In this document: positions 17,103 through 25,975 of the stretch, piece after piece
Layout: each line of letters opens with the position of its first letter
How positions within the stretch are numbered: the stretch's first letter is position 1
DNA from: Zoogloea sp.
GTDB taxonomy: Bacteria > Pseudomonadota > Gammaproteobacteria > Burkholderiales > Rhodocyclaceae
Direction: 5' to 3'
Length of the DNA: 64,000 nt
Assembly: GCF_023150065.1 (NCBI RefSeq)
Contig: NZ_JAKLLN010000002.1
Span: forward strand, 310,001-374,000
Made by a program: the position numbers and the translations under genes
The notes under the pieces: generated by a model
Told to the model about the DNA's origin: nothing
The model's database searches: none
What the model saw: only the letters and a program-made list of their open reading frames with translations

Positions 17103-17744
17103 CTACTCGGCAAGGCCGTGCTTGAGACCGTAATGGGTCAGCTCGGCGTTGTTGCGCAGGTGCATCTTTTCGAGCAGCCGGGCGCGATAGACGCTGACCG
17201 TCTTGACGCTCAGGTTCAGGGCCTCGGCGATCTCGGTGGGCGTCTTGCCCGAGGCGATCATGCACAGGGTCTGGTATTCCCGGTCGGAGAGCTTCTCGTG
17301 GGCCGGGCGCTCGGTGTCCTCGCCGATGGCATTGGCCAGCTCCTCGGCCAGGGAGGGGCTGACGTATTTCTTGCCGCTGGCCACCTGGCGGATGGCGGTG
17401 ACGAGCAGGTCGGGGGCGCTCTGCTTGGTCAGATAGCCCGCCGCGCCGGCCTTGAGGGCGCGGATGGCGTACTGTTCCTCGGGGTACATGCTGAGGATCA
17501 GCACGGGCAGGCGCGGGAATTCCTTCTTGATCAGCTTGAGGGCGTCGATGCCGTTGCGGTCGGGCATGGAGACGTCCATCAATACCACGTCCCATTCGCC
17601 GCCGCGCACCATCTGGACGGCCTGGACGCCGTTCTCGGCCTCGCCGGAGACGGTAAGGTCGGGGGTGTCGGAGAGGATCTGGCGCAGGCCCTGCCGGACG
17701 ATGGCGTGGTCGTCGGCGATCAGGACGCGGATGGGCTTGCTCAT
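17103..17744 (-). CDS. LuxR/NarL-type response regulator
   Basis: A 213-residue response regulator. The receiver has the acidic pair DDH (residues 11-13), phospho-acceptor Asp57 (VVLMDVSMP) and the conserved Lys in YLTKQ. The C-terminal HTH is of the LuxR type (LSDREYQTLCMIASGKT, then IAEALNLSVKTVSVYRARL). The gene starts inside the stop of the upstream kinase gene (ATGA overlap at 17741-17744), so the two form an obligate pair. The output target is unknown. Confidence 0.9.
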   Translation of the reverse strand: MSKPIRVLIADDHAIVRQGLRQILSDTPDLTVSGEAENGVQAVQMVRGGEWDVVLMDVSMPDRNGIDALKLIKKEFPRLPVLILSMYPEEQYAIRALKAGAAGYLTKQSAPDLLVTAIRQVASGKKYVSPSLAEELANAIGEDTERPAHEKLSDREYQTLCMIASGKTPTEIAEALNLSVKTVSVYRARLLEKMHLRNNAELTHYGLKHGLAE

Positions 17745-19303
17745 CGTGGGCTACTCCTGTTGTTGTTATAAGGCTCTTCGGCCTGGGCCGGCAGAACCGG
17801 CGCACGTAGCATGAGCCGGGTACCGTGGGGTTCGACCGGGCTCAGCTCCAGGCGTCCGCTCAGGCTGCTCATGCGCTCCCGGATTCCCCTGAGGCCGAAG
17901 GAGCGGGGCTTCTGCAGGTCGGCGGCAGCCAGGCCGCAACCATCGTCGGCAATCTCCAGCACCACCTCGTCGCCCTCCTGCATCAGCCGCACATTCACCT
18001 CGCTTGCCCGGGCATGCTTGCTGACATTGGTCAGGGCTTCCTGAAAGATGCGGAACAGGGCCAGAGCCGTATCGTAGTCCGGGTCGAGGTCGTGATCGGT
18101 GCAGAGAATGTTACAAGTGATGCCGGTGCGCTGGGCGAAGTCCTCCCCCTGGCTTTCGATCGCCGCGGCAAGGCCGAAATCCTTGAGGATGCCGGGGCGC
18201 AGTTCGCGGGTCACGCGGCCGACGGTGGCAATGGCATCGTCCACCATGCGACCCACGTTGCGGGCCCGCTCCCGGGCCTGGGCGAGCTGGGTGTCGAGCT
18301 TGGATTCGAGCAGGGACATCTCGAACTTCATGGCCACCAGGGTGCCGCCGAGCACATCGTGAACGTCCCGGGCGATGCGCTCCCGCTCGTCCTCCTTGAT
18401 GCGCTGCAGGTGGTTGGAGAGGGCCGCCAGCTGGCTGCGGGATTCACGCAAGTCGGCCTCCACGTGCTTGCTGTGGGTGATGTTCCACATCACGCCTTCC
18501 CACACCACCTTGCCGCACTCGGACAGGCGGGGAGAGCTGCGCAGGTTGATCCATTTCTGCTCGCCGGTGGGCAGCTGGATGCGCCCTTCCCAGTTGAGGG
18601 TGGACAGGTTGTCGGCCGAGCTGGTGGCCGCATCGATGAAGCCGGGCAGGTCCTCGTCGAGCAGCCAGGTGAGCCAGCCGGCCGAGCCGCCGATGAGCTC
18701 CTCGGCCGGCGCGCCGAAGAGCATCGCTGCGGCTTCGCTGAGATACTGGAAACCCAGGGTGCGCTCCGGGGTGTAACCCATCTGGAAGACCACCCCGGGA
18801 ATGTTGTCGGTGAGCGCCCGCAGGCGCGCCTCGCTCTGGCGCAGGGTGTGTTCGGCGCGGCGTTTCTCGCGGCGGTTGCAGACTTCACGCAGCTCCCGCT
18901 CTACGGCCGGGATCAGGCGCTCCAGCTTGTTCTTGCTGAGGTAGTCGTGGGCGCCGGCACGCATGGCTGCGATCGCCTCGTCTTCCTGCATGACCCCCGA
19001 GACAATGATGAAGGGCAGGTCGAGGGCCAGCTCACGGGTCAGGCAAAGGGCACCCTGGGCGCTGAAACCCGGCAGATTGTGATCGCACAGGATCAGATCC
19101 CAGGGCTCCCGCTCCAGCGCTTCGCGCATATCGGCCGCGGAGGCCACCCGACGGAAGGTGGGCGCATAGCCCGCATTGCGGAAGTGATGCAGGATCAACA
19201 GGACATCGTTCTCCGAGTCCTCGATGAAAAGCAGGCGGATCGGCGGTTTGCCGGGGCTTTCCGGGCTCTCCAGGGGGGCGTCCGGCTTGATGGCAGGGGG
19301 CAT
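17741..19303 (-). CDS. Receiver-PAS-histidine kinase of NarX/DesK class
   Basis: A 520-residue soluble sensor. An N-terminal receiver (about 22-140) has Asp74 in LILCDHNLPGF, a PAS domain follows (about 160-285), then HisKA_3 with the phospho-acceptor His315 in ERIARDVHDVLGGTL and an HATPase domain (ALTNVSKHA N-box; DDGCGL; FGLRGIRERM). It lacks transmembrane segments. Having the receiver in front of the sensor suggests it is itself controlled by another kinase or by cross-talk. It is coupled to the LuxR-type regulator gene by a 4-base overlap. Confidence 0.88.
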   Translation of the reverse strand: MPPAIKPDAPLESPESPGKPPIRLLFIEDSENDVLLILHHFRNAGYAPTFRRVASAADMREALEREPWDLILCDHNLPGFSAQGALCLTRELALDLPFIIVSGVMQEDEAIAAMRAGAHDYLSKNKLERLIPAVERELREVCNRREKRRAEHTLRQSEARLRALTDNIPGVVFQMGYTPERTLGFQYLSEAAAMLFGAPAEELIGGSAGWLTWLLDEDLPGFIDAATSSADNLSTLNWEGRIQLPTGEQKWINLRSSPRLSECGKVVWEGVMWNITHSKHVEADLRESRSQLAALSNHLQRIKEDERERIARDVHDVLGGTLVAMKFEMSLLESKLDTQLAQARERARNVGRMVDDAIATVGRVTRELRPGILKDFGLAAAIESQGEDFAQRTGITCNILCTDHDLDPDYDTALALFRIFQEALTNVSKHARASEVNVRLMQEGDEVVLEIADDGCGLAAADLQKPRSFGLRGIRERMSSLSGRLELSPVEPHGTRLMLRAPVLPAQAEEPYNNNRSSPR

Positions 19304-19340
19304 GCGCGTCAGGAAGGCTGCGTGAAAGGGTCGGTTTGTT

Positions 19341-19346
19341 TATAAT
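19341..19346 (+). promoter_or_regulatory. Candidate -10 box of tRNA-Thr promoter
   Basis: A perfect TATAAT lies 103 bases before tRNA-Thr on the plus strand. It is followed by a GC-rich discriminator (CCGGCCCTCGC), a typical feature of stringently controlled stable-RNA promoters. No convincing -35 hexamer is seen 17 bases upstream. Confidence 0.4.
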
Positions 19347-19448
19347 CCGGCCCTCGCTCGGGCCTGCGCCTCCTTCAAGGATAGTGCAGGCAAGCCTTTT
19401 CCGTCCATGCGCATGCATCACGTCAAAGGCCGCCAGCACCCCGGCAAG

Positions 19449-19522
19449 GCCCCCTTAGTTAAGTGGTATAACAGTTGACTTGTAATCATCAGTTGGCGGT
19501 TCGATTCCGTCAGGGGGCACCA
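19449..19522 (+). tRNA. tRNA-Thr (anticodon TGT)
   Basis: The acceptor stem GCCCCCT (19449-19455) pairs with AGGGGGC (19512-19518), the T-arm contains GGTTCGATTCC, and the CCA end is encoded. The anticodon loop CTTGTAA gives TGT (Thr). One T-T mismatch is apparent in the anticodon stem. It is followed directly by a strong hairpin terminator. Confidence 0.93.
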
Positions 19523-19530
19523 GAATGATC

Positions 19531-19570
19531 AGCATGAGGGCCAACCCGCAAGGGTTGGCCCTCATGCTTT
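19531..19570 (+). terminator. Rho-independent-type terminator after tRNA-Thr
   Basis: A perfect 17-bp inverted repeat (19531-19547 with 19552-19568) encloses a GCAA tetraloop. Only a short T run (TTT) follows the stem, so termination efficiency is uncertain, but position and stability support the call. Confidence 0.75.
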
Positions 19571-19601
19571 GAGTGTCTGCAGCCGGATCCGAAAAAAGAG
19601 C

Positions 19602-19630
19602 TTGGTGTTTCTGCAAATTGCGCATAGTAT
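19602..19630 (+). promoter_or_regulatory. Sigma-70-type promoter of tRNA-fMet
   Basis: TTGGTG and TAGTAT are separated by exactly 17 bases, and the -10 ends 14 bases before the mature tRNA. Each hexamer deviates modestly from TTGACA/TATAAT. Position between the tRNA-Thr terminator and tRNA-fMet supports an independent transcription unit. Confidence 0.6.
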
Positions 19631-19644
19631 TCGCCCCCTCCAGA

Positions 19645-19721
<77 letters not shown>

Positions 19722-19728
19722 GATTCAG

Positions 19729-19766
19729 AAAAAAGGCCCGATCACTCAGGTGATCGGGCCTTTTTT
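19729..19766. terminator. Bidirectional terminator between tRNA-fMet and glpQ
   Basis: GGCCCGATCAC (19735-19745) and its complement (19750-19760) form an 11-bp stem with a TCAG loop, flanked by A6 on the left and T6 on the right. It should terminate the tRNA transcript rightward and the glpQ transcript leftward. Confidence 0.9.
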
Positions 19767-19802
19767 CCTCTGCGCCCAGCATGGGCGCACGCCGGCAAGT
19801 GC

Positions 19803-20951
19803 TCAGCGCATCCCGCGAACCGCCGCCACGCCGGTGGCCGGGAAGTCGGTGAACACGCCGTCGATACCCAGGCGCATGTAGTACTGCATCTCCTCCTTCG
19901 GGTCCTTGAAGCCGTAGCCGCTGGCGTCGTCGCGGAAGGTCCAGGTATGCACCAGCAGGCCTTTCTGGTGGGCCAGTTCGATGACGCCGGTGCTGCCGTC
20001 CACCCGGCGGTCGTTGATGCTCAGGGTGGTGTCGCCGGTGCGCTCGACATTGTCATTCACGGTCTTCACCAGGTAGGGCTTCCACGGGCCGACTGCGTCG
20101 GCGTAGGTCTTGATGAAATCCAGGCCCGAGGAGGTGAGCAGGTCGGCGAAGCTGCGGCTGTCGTTCTTGAGCACGAAGTCGTAGGGCTTGTGGTACGGGG
20201 CGACCAGGGACATGCTGCCGTCGTTCTTGACGTCGTCGGCGTCGATCAGCTGGACCAGCTTGATGTTGGTTTTGGTGTTGAGGTATTGCAGGTTGCTGAC
20301 CTCGAAGGACTGGATGAACACCGGGGCGCTGGCCACGTTGCCATAGGCGGCGTGGAGGGTGGTGAGCAGCTTGTTTTCGAACACGTTGGCGCCGAACTGC
20401 AGTTCGTTGGCGTGGAAGCTGGAGTGCTTGATCTCCGGGTAGATGCCGACGCTGCGGCCCAGTCGGCTGCCCTCTGTCTTGGTCAGGGCTATGACCTCGT
20501 CCAGGGTCGGGATGCCGAACAAGCCGTTGTAGGCCTGGGAGCGGTCGGCGCGGGCCTGGACGGCGCGCAGGGTTCGGATCTCGGCCAGGGTGAAGTCGCT
20601 GGCGAAGAACGCGGTGGTGGGTATGCCGTCCACGTTGCGGGTTGTCTTGCGGGATTCGGGGAACTTGATGGCCACGTCGGTGGTGCCGTCGAGCATGGGC
20701 TCGTGGCGGGCGATCATCACGCCGTCCCTGGTCAGCACCAGGTCGGGCTCGATGTAGTCGGCGCCCTGTTCGATGGCGGCCTTGTAGGATTCCAGGGTGT
20801 GTTCGGGCAGGGTGCCCGATGAGCCCCGGTGCCCGATCACCAGCGGGGCGTCGCCGGACAGGGTCTTGAATGCGGGGTCGTCGTTGTCGCTGCCGCCGCA
20901 GGCCTGGAGGAGGGCGAGCGACAGCAGCGGGACGAGGGCTTTGATCTTCAT
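19803..20951 (-). CDS. glpQ: Glycerophosphodiester phosphodiesterase lipoprotein
   Basis: A 382-residue GDPD-domain protein. The N-terminus is a lipoprotein signal with lipobox LLQAC (Cys18) followed by a Gly/Ser/Asp-rich linker. Catalytic and metal residues are present: GHRGSSGTLPEHT (His41, Arg42, Glu50), EPD (Glu68, Asp70) and ARHEP (His83). It hydrolyses glycerophosphodiesters to an alcohol and glycerol-3-phosphate, probably anchored to a periplasm-facing membrane. The start was set at ATG 20951 for the signal peptide, with GGAG about 7 bases upstream. Length agrees with periplasmic GlpQ. It is a single-gene unit ending at the shared terminator. Confidence 0.92.
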   Translation of the reverse strand: MKIKALVPLLSLALLQACGGSDNDDPAFKTLSGDAPLVIGHRGSSGTLPEHTLESYKAAIEQGADYIEPDLVLTRDGVMIARHEPMLDGTTDVAIKFPESRKTTRNVDGIPTTAFFASDFTLAEIRTLRAVQARADRSQAYNGLFGIPTLDEVIALTKTEGSRLGRSVGIYPEIKHSSFHANELQFGANVFENKLLTTLHAAYGNVASAPVFIQSFEVSNLQYLNTKTNIKLVQLIDADDVKNDGSMSLVAPYHKPYDFVLKNDSRSFADLLTSSGLDFIKTYADAVGPWKPYLVKTVNDNVERTGDTTLSINDRRVDGSTGVIELAHQKGLLVHTWTFRDDASGYGFKDPKEEMQYYMRLGIDGVFTDFPATGVAAVRGMR

Positions 20952-21047
20952 GGAGGGCTCCAGGGAAAGAATGCGGGTGGCGTGTTGCGGAATGCCCCGC
21001 ACTGTATTCCCCGGCCATTAAGCTGGCATGACCGTTCCTGGAGGGTT

Positions 21048-22184
21048 TCAGGCCTGTTCAAGGGCCCGGGCGATCACCATGCGCTGGATGTCGGAGGTCC
21101 CCTCGTAGATCTGGCAGACCCGCACGTCCCGGTAGAGGCGCTCCACCGGGTAGTCGGCGATGTAGCCAGCACCGCCGTGGATCTGGATGGCGTCGGAGCA
21201 CACCTTCTCGGCCATCTCGGTGGCGAACAGCTTGGCCATCGACGCTTCCTTCAGGCAGGGCTGTCCGGCGTCCTTCAGGCTAGCGGCGTGCAGCGTGAGC
21301 TGGCGGGCGGCTTCGACGCGGGTGGCCATGTCGGCCAGACGGAAGGCCACTGCCTGGTGTTCGATCAGGGCCTGGCCGAAGGACTGGCGCTCCTTTGCAT
21401 AGGCAGTGGCTGCCTCCAGTGCAGCCCGGGCCATGCCGATGGCCTGGGCGGCGACGCCGATGCGTCCGGGCTCCAGGCTGGAGAGGGCGATGCGGTAGCC
21501 GTCGCCTTCCTTGCCCAGGAGGTGGTCTGCGGGGATGCGGCAGTCCTCAAAGAGGACCTGCGCGGTGTCCGAGGCGTGCTGTCCCATCTTGTCCTCCACC
21601 CGCCCGACGATGTAGCCCGGGGTGGAGGTGGGCACCAGGAAGGCCGAGATGCCCCTCTTGCCGGCTGCTTTGTCGGTGACGGCGATGACGATGGCGAGCT
21701 GGGCGTTCTTGCCCGTGGTGATGAACTGCTTGACCCCGTTGAGCACCCAGTGGTCGCCGTCGCGGGTGGCCGTGGTGCGGATGGCCGCGGCATCGGAGCC
21801 CACGTGGGGTTCGGTGAGGCAGAAGCAGCCCAGCCATTCGCCGCTGGCCAGGCGCCGCAGGTAGCGCTCCTTCTGCGCCTGCGTGCCGTAGTTCAGCGTG
21901 ATGCCGCAGGGCAGGGAGTTCTGTACGCAGGCCACGGTGGAGGTGGCCGAATCGCCGGCGGCGATCTCCTCGATGATGAGCACCAGCGAGACGTAGTCCA
22001 GTCCGGCCCCGTCCCATTCCTCGGGCACCACGATTCCCAGGCCGCCAAGGGCGGCGAGTTCCTTGAGTGCTTCGGCCGGGAAGCGCCGGGTCCGGTCCCA
22101 TTCGCCGGCGAAGGGGGCCAGGCGCGCCTGCGCGAAATCGCGCAGGGTGCGCCGGATCATTTCCTGTTCCGGGGTGAGGATCAT
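21048..22184 (-). CDS. Acyl-CoA dehydrogenase
   Basis: A 378-residue flavoenzyme with standard family motifs: CFCLTEPHVGSDAAAIRT (flavin region), QSFGQALIEHQAV, QIHGGAGYIADYPVERLYRD and a C-terminal YEGTSDIQR carrying the probable catalytic Glu at about 366. It oxidises an acyl-CoA to the 2,3-enoyl-CoA; a short- or branched-chain substrate is plausible but not readable from sequence. It starts 13 bases after the thiolase stop, so the pair is one operon for fatty-acid or ketone-body-type degradation. The ATG at 22184 was chosen to match the family N-terminus (LTPEQEMIRRTLRDFA). Confidence 0.92.
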   Translation of the reverse strand: MILTPEQEMIRRTLRDFAQARLAPFAGEWDRTRRFPAEALKELAALGGLGIVVPEEWDGAGLDYVSLVLIIEEIAAGDSATSTVACVQNSLPCGITLNYGTQAQKERYLRRLASGEWLGCFCLTEPHVGSDAAAIRTTATRDGDHWVLNGVKQFITTGKNAQLAIVIAVTDKAAGKRGISAFLVPTSTPGYIVGRVEDKMGQHASDTAQVLFEDCRIPADHLLGKEGDGYRIALSSLEPGRIGVAAQAIGMARAALEAATAYAKERQSFGQALIEHQAVAFRLADMATRVEAARQLTLHAASLKDAGQPCLKEASMAKLFATEMAEKVCSDAIQIHGGAGYIADYPVERLYRDVRVCQIYEGTSDIQRMVIARALEQA

Positions 22185-22197
22185 GGCCGGGCTCCCG

Positions 22198-23376
22198 TCA
22201 CAGGACTTCGATGGCCATGGCCGTGGCCTCGCCACCGCCGATGCACAGGCTGGCCAGCCCGCGTCGCAGGCCCCGGGCGCGCAGGGCGTGGATCAGGGTG
22301 ACGAGGATGCGCGCGCCGGTGGCGCCCACCGGATGGCCCATGGCACAGGCCCCGCCGTTCACATTGACCACCTCGGCCGGCAGCCCCAGCTCGTCCATGG
22401 CCAGCAGGGTCACCACGGCGAAGGCCTCGTTGATCTCGAACAGATCCACGTCACCGACTGCCCAGCCGGCCCGTTCGAGGGCACGGCGGATGGCCGGCGC
22501 CGGCGCAGTGGGAAAGCGGCTGGGTGCCTGGGCGTGGGTGGCGTGGGAGAGGATGCGGGCCAGGGGCGCGATGCCCCGCCGCCGCGCTTCCGATTCACGC
22601 ATCATCACCAGGGCTGCGGCGCCATCGGAGATGGACGAGGCGTTGGCCGGGGTGATCGAGCCGTCCCTGGTGAAGGCCGGCTTGAGTTTGGGGATCTTGG
22701 CGATGTCGCAGGTGCCGGGCGTCTCGTCGTCGCTGATGCGCTGCTCGCCCTGGCGGCCGGCGATGCTCACCGGCACGATCTCGTCGCGAAAGGCCCCGCT
22801 GGCCACCGCATGCTGGGCCCGGCGCACCGATTCGGCGGCGTAGGCGTCCTGGCGTTCCCGGGCGATGCCGAACTCGGCTGCCGCCTGGTCGGCAAAGTAG
22901 CCCATCAGCTTGCCTTCGTAGGCGTCCTCCAGACCATCCAGGAACATGTGGTCGAAGGCCTGGCCGTGGCCCAGGCGGTAGCCGCTCCGGGCGCGGGTCA
23001 GCACGTAGGGGGCGTTGGACATGGACTCCATGCCGCCAGCCAGGCCCACGCTGCAGCTGCCGGCCAGCAGCATGTCATGGACGAGCATGGTGGCCTTCAT
23101 GCCCGAGCCGCACATCTTGGTCAGCGTGGTGGCCGGCACCGATTCCGGCAGGCCGGCGCCGAGCACGGCCTGGCGGGCCGGCGCCTGCTTGAGGCCGGCC
23201 ATCAGGCAGCAGCCGAACACGGCCTCATCCACATCCTGGCCGAGGCCTTCGAGGCCGCTGAGAGCACCACGGATGGCCGCGCTGGCCAGCTGGGGGGCGC
23301 TGAGGGGCGTGAGGCAGCCCTGGAAGGCGCCGATGGGGGTACGGCGGGCCGCTACGATCACGACGGGATCTGTCAT
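22198..23376 (-). CDS. Acetyl-CoA C-acyltransferase (thiolase)
   Basis: A 392-residue thiolase. The nucleophile is Cys89 in TLTKMCGSGMKA; NEAF, GGACAMGHPVGATGA (His) and the C-terminal CIGGGEA (second Cys) complete the active site. It catalyses thiolytic cleavage of 3-ketoacyl-CoA or the reverse condensation. The ATG at 23376 has AGGAG 7 bases upstream. It is first in an operon with the acyl-CoA dehydrogenase and is transcribed divergently from an AraC-family regulator about 135 bases away, which is likely its controller. Confidence 0.93.
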   Translation of the reverse strand: MTDPVVIVAARRTPIGAFQGCLTPLSAPQLASAAIRGALSGLEGLGQDVDEAVFGCCLMAGLKQAPARQAVLGAGLPESVPATTLTKMCGSGMKATMLVHDMLLAGSCSVGLAGGMESMSNAPYVLTRARSGYRLGHGQAFDHMFLDGLEDAYEGKLMGYFADQAAAEFGIARERQDAYAAESVRRAQHAVASGAFRDEIVPVSIAGRQGEQRISDDETPGTCDIAKIPKLKPAFTRDGSITPANASSISDGAAALVMMRESEARRRGIAPLARILSHATHAQAPSRFPTAPAPAIRRALERAGWAVGDVDLFEINEAFAVVTLLAMDELGLPAEVVNVNGGACAMGHPVGATGARILVTLIHALRARGLRRGLASLCIGGGEATAMAIEVL

Positions 23377-23510
23377 GGTGTTCTCCTGGTGCATTTGTTA
23401 TGAAGGGCGTGACGCGGCGTAGTCTAGAAACCCGGCGCCTGTCTTCCCACGCCAAAAACTCCCAAAATAAGTGAGCGGATTTACCACCCCGGCCGACCAG
23501 GAGGCGGCAT

Positions 23511-24536
23511 GTGACGATGGAGAAGGGCACCATATCGATCGATTTCGTACAGGAGGCGCTGTGGGTTGCCCGGCAGCGCGGGCTGGACATCGACGCCCTG
23601 GTGGCCGGCACCGGCCTGGCGCCGGAACTGCTGGAGATGCCCCAGGCGCGGGTCACGCCCGAGCAGTACGGTGCGCTCTGGCACGCCGTTGCCGACGCCA
23701 TGAACGACGAGTTCTTCGGCATGGACGCCCACCCCATGCGGCGGGGGAGCTTCGCCATCCTGTGCCATGCGCTGATCGACTGCCCGACGGTCGGTCGGGC
23801 CATCGAGCGTGCCCTGGGCTTCTTTGCCCTCGTTCTGGATGAGCTTTCCGGCCAGCTCCGGGTGAGCGGAGGCCGCGCCGAGGTGGTGCTGGCCGACCGG
23901 GCGCCACCTGGCCGCCTGTTCGCCCATGGCACCCTGTTCGTGATCCTGTACGGGGTGGCGTGCTGGCTGGCCGGGCGCCGTCTGCCGCTGATCGAGGTGC
24001 GCTTCTGCCAGGCCTGCCCGCCCAATCTGGCCGAGTACCGGCTGGTCTTCGGCACCACGCTGCGCTTCGGTGAGGCCGCCAGCGCGCTGGCCTTCGACGC
24101 CAGGCTGCTGAGCCTCCCGGTGATCCGCGACGCCGCCGCCCTGCGCACCTTCCTGCGCCAGGCGCCGGCCAACTTCCTGGTCAAATACCGCACCCAGGCC
24201 GGGGGCGTGGCGCGGATCCGGGGGCTGCTGTCGGAGCGCCCCCTGGCCGACTGGCCGGGCTTCGACGCGCTGGCGGCAGAGCTGCAGACCGCGCCGTCCA
24301 CCCTGCGCCGGCGCCTCGAGCGCGAGGGTTCGTCGTTTCAGGTCATCAAGGACGATCTGCGCCGTGACATGGCCATCGACCTGCTGTGCAACTCGACCCG
24401 CTCTGTCGATGACATCGGCTTTGCCCTCGGTTTTGCCGAGCACAGCGCCTTTTACCGGGCCTTTCGCCGCTGGACGGGGGCCAGCCCGGGGGAGTATCGC
24501 GGCAAAGCGTCACGCCCTGGCGGCCGATCGGGGTGA
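23511..24536 (+). CDS. AraC-family transcriptional regulator
   Basis: A 341-residue regulator. The N-terminal region (about 10-200) matches the Arabinose_bd/OruR-like ligand domain found in regulators of fatty-acid and amino-acid catabolism. The C-terminal double HTH contains STLRRRLEREGSSFQVIKDD and IGFALGFAEHSAFYRAFRRWTG (split at about 265-325). The start is taken as GTG 23511, which has a perfect AGGAGG 6 bases upstream; ATG 23517 in the same frame has poorer spacing. Divergent arrangement with the thiolase operon suggests it activates that operon in response to an acyl compound. Confidence 0.88.
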   Translation: MTMEKGTISIDFVQEALWVARQRGLDIDALVAGTGLAPELLEMPQARVTPEQYGALWHAVADAMNDEFFGMDAHPMRRGSFAILCHALIDCPTVGRAIERALGFFALVLDELSGQLRVSGGRAEVVLADRAPPGRLFAHGTLFVILYGVACWLAGRRLPLIEVRFCQACPPNLAEYRLVFGTTLRFGEAASALAFDARLLSLPVIRDAAALRTFLRQAPANFLVKYRTQAGGVARIRGLLSERPLADWPGFDALAAELQTAPSTLRRRLEREGSSFQVIKDDLRRDMAIDLLCNSTRSVDDIGFALGFAEHSAFYRAFRRWTGASPGEYRGKASRPGGRSG

Positions 24537-24806
24537 TGAGCCCGGGGAGGTCGGCCAGGGTGTCCGGGAAATCCCCGGAAAGGCGCGCCGATCCTTGCTC
24601 GTGCTCACGTCTGCTGCTCCCACGGACGGGCGGGAGAGTGTTATAAGTTGTTACGCGCCATCTGGGGCGCCGAGGGCCGCCTCCGGGGCGCTAAATGGTG
24701 CGGGGCGGCAGGTCGTAATGGTTGATGAGACCCCGCTCCCGGATTCGGGGGCTTGCAGGAGACGGTGCCCGGTGGCGGTGTGGAACGGGGGCCGGACAGA
24801 GCGGAC

Positions 24807-25967
24807 ATGGGATTCATGAATGAGCAGGCGGCCGCAGGCCATCGGGACGAACGCAAGACCATCCTGATCGTCGACGATACGAAGGAGAACCTCACCGTCC
24901 TGTCGGCGGTGCTGGGGGCCGAGTTTCGGGTGCGGGTGGCGAACTCCGGCGAGCGGGCGCTGAAATCGGTGCACATGGCACCGGTGCCCGACCTGATCCT
25001 GCTGGACGTGATGATGCCCGAGATGGACGGCTATGCCGTGCTCAAGGCCCTGCGCGACGACCCCGCCACGCGGGACATCCCGGTGATTTTCGTGACCGCC
25101 ATGAGTGCCGACGAGGACGAGGAGTTCGGCCTGGCGCTGGGCGCCGTGGACTACGTCACCAAGCCCATCCGGGCGGCCATCCTGCAGGCGCGGGTGCGCA
25201 CCCACCTTGAGCTGAAGGGGGCCCGTGACGTGCTCTCGAATCAGAACGCCTACCTCGAATGCGAGGTGCAAAGGCGCATGCGCGAGAACGAGCTGATCAA
25301 GGCCATCAGCCTGAATGCCCTTGCTGCCCTGGCCGAGAAGCGCGACAACGAAACCGGCAACCACCTGCATCGCACCCAAGCCTATATCGAAGCCCTGATG
25401 CACCACCTCGAGCGTCACCCCGACTTTAGTCCGCAGCTCGATCCGCTGACCCAGGAACTGATCGCCAAGGCCGCGCCCCTCCACGACATCGGCAAGGTCG
25501 GCATCCCCGATGCCATCCTCCTCAAGCCCGGCCGGCTGACGCCGGCAGAGTTCGAGATCATGAAGACCCACAGCCAGATCGGCGCCGATGCCCTGGGCGA
25601 CGCCATCGAGCGGGTGCTGGGCCGGGAGGCCGCCCGCCCCGATGCCCGTGAGGCCTCGGGCCGTTCGCTGGCCTTTCTGGAAACTGCCCGGCAGATTGCG
25701 CTCTGCCATCACGAACGATGGGACGGCACGGGATACCCGGATGGCATTGTGGGTGAGGCCATCCCCCTGCCGGGCCGCCTCATGGCGATCGCCGACGTCT
25801 ACGATGCCCTTTCATGCAAGCGCCATTACAAGGAGGCCTTTGCCCCCGAGCGGGTGCGGGCGATGATGGTGGAAGGGCGGGGCAGCCATTTCGACCCCCG
25901 TCTGCTGGATGCCTTTCTTCAGCTTGAGGATGTATTTCTGGGCATTGCGGAGCAATATCGGGACTAG
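24807..25967 (+). CDS. HD-GYP response regulator (predicted c-di-GMP phosphodiesterase)
   Basis: A 386-residue protein of RpfG type. The receiver (about 17-140) has Asp67 in LILLDVMMPEMDG. A helical linker joins the HD-GYP domain, where HDIGKVGIPD (HD and K), HHERWDGTGYPDG (GYP) and IADVYDAL are all present, so it should be active. Start choice is uncertain: ATG 24807 or 24816. It is followed 8 bases later by a periplasmic phosphatase gene and then a hybrid kinase, forming a signalling operon. The preceding 270 bases (24537-24806) hold no gene I can support. Confidence 0.9.
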   Translation: MGFMNEQAAAGHRDERKTILIVDDTKENLTVLSAVLGAEFRVRVANSGERALKSVHMAPVPDLILLDVMMPEMDGYAVLKALRDDPATRDIPVIFVTAMSADEDEEFGLALGAVDYVTKPIRAAILQARVRTHLELKGARDVLSNQNAYLECEVQRRMRENELIKAISLNALAALAEKRDNETGNHLHRTQAYIEALMHHLERHPDFSPQLDPLTQELIAKAAPLHDIGKVGIPDAILLKPGRLTPAEFEIMKTHSQIGADALGDAIERVLGREAARPDAREASGRSLAFLETARQIALCHHERWDGTGYPDGIVGEAIPLPGRLMAIADVYDALSCKRHYKEAFAPERVRAMMVEGRGSHFDPRLLDAFLQLEDVFLGIAEQYRD

Positions 25968-25975
25968 ACCAAAAA

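Noticed and set aside
15450-17771. Plus-strand open frame of 773 codons
   Set aside because: Antisense of the diguanylate cyclase and response-regulator genes; no recognisable domain.
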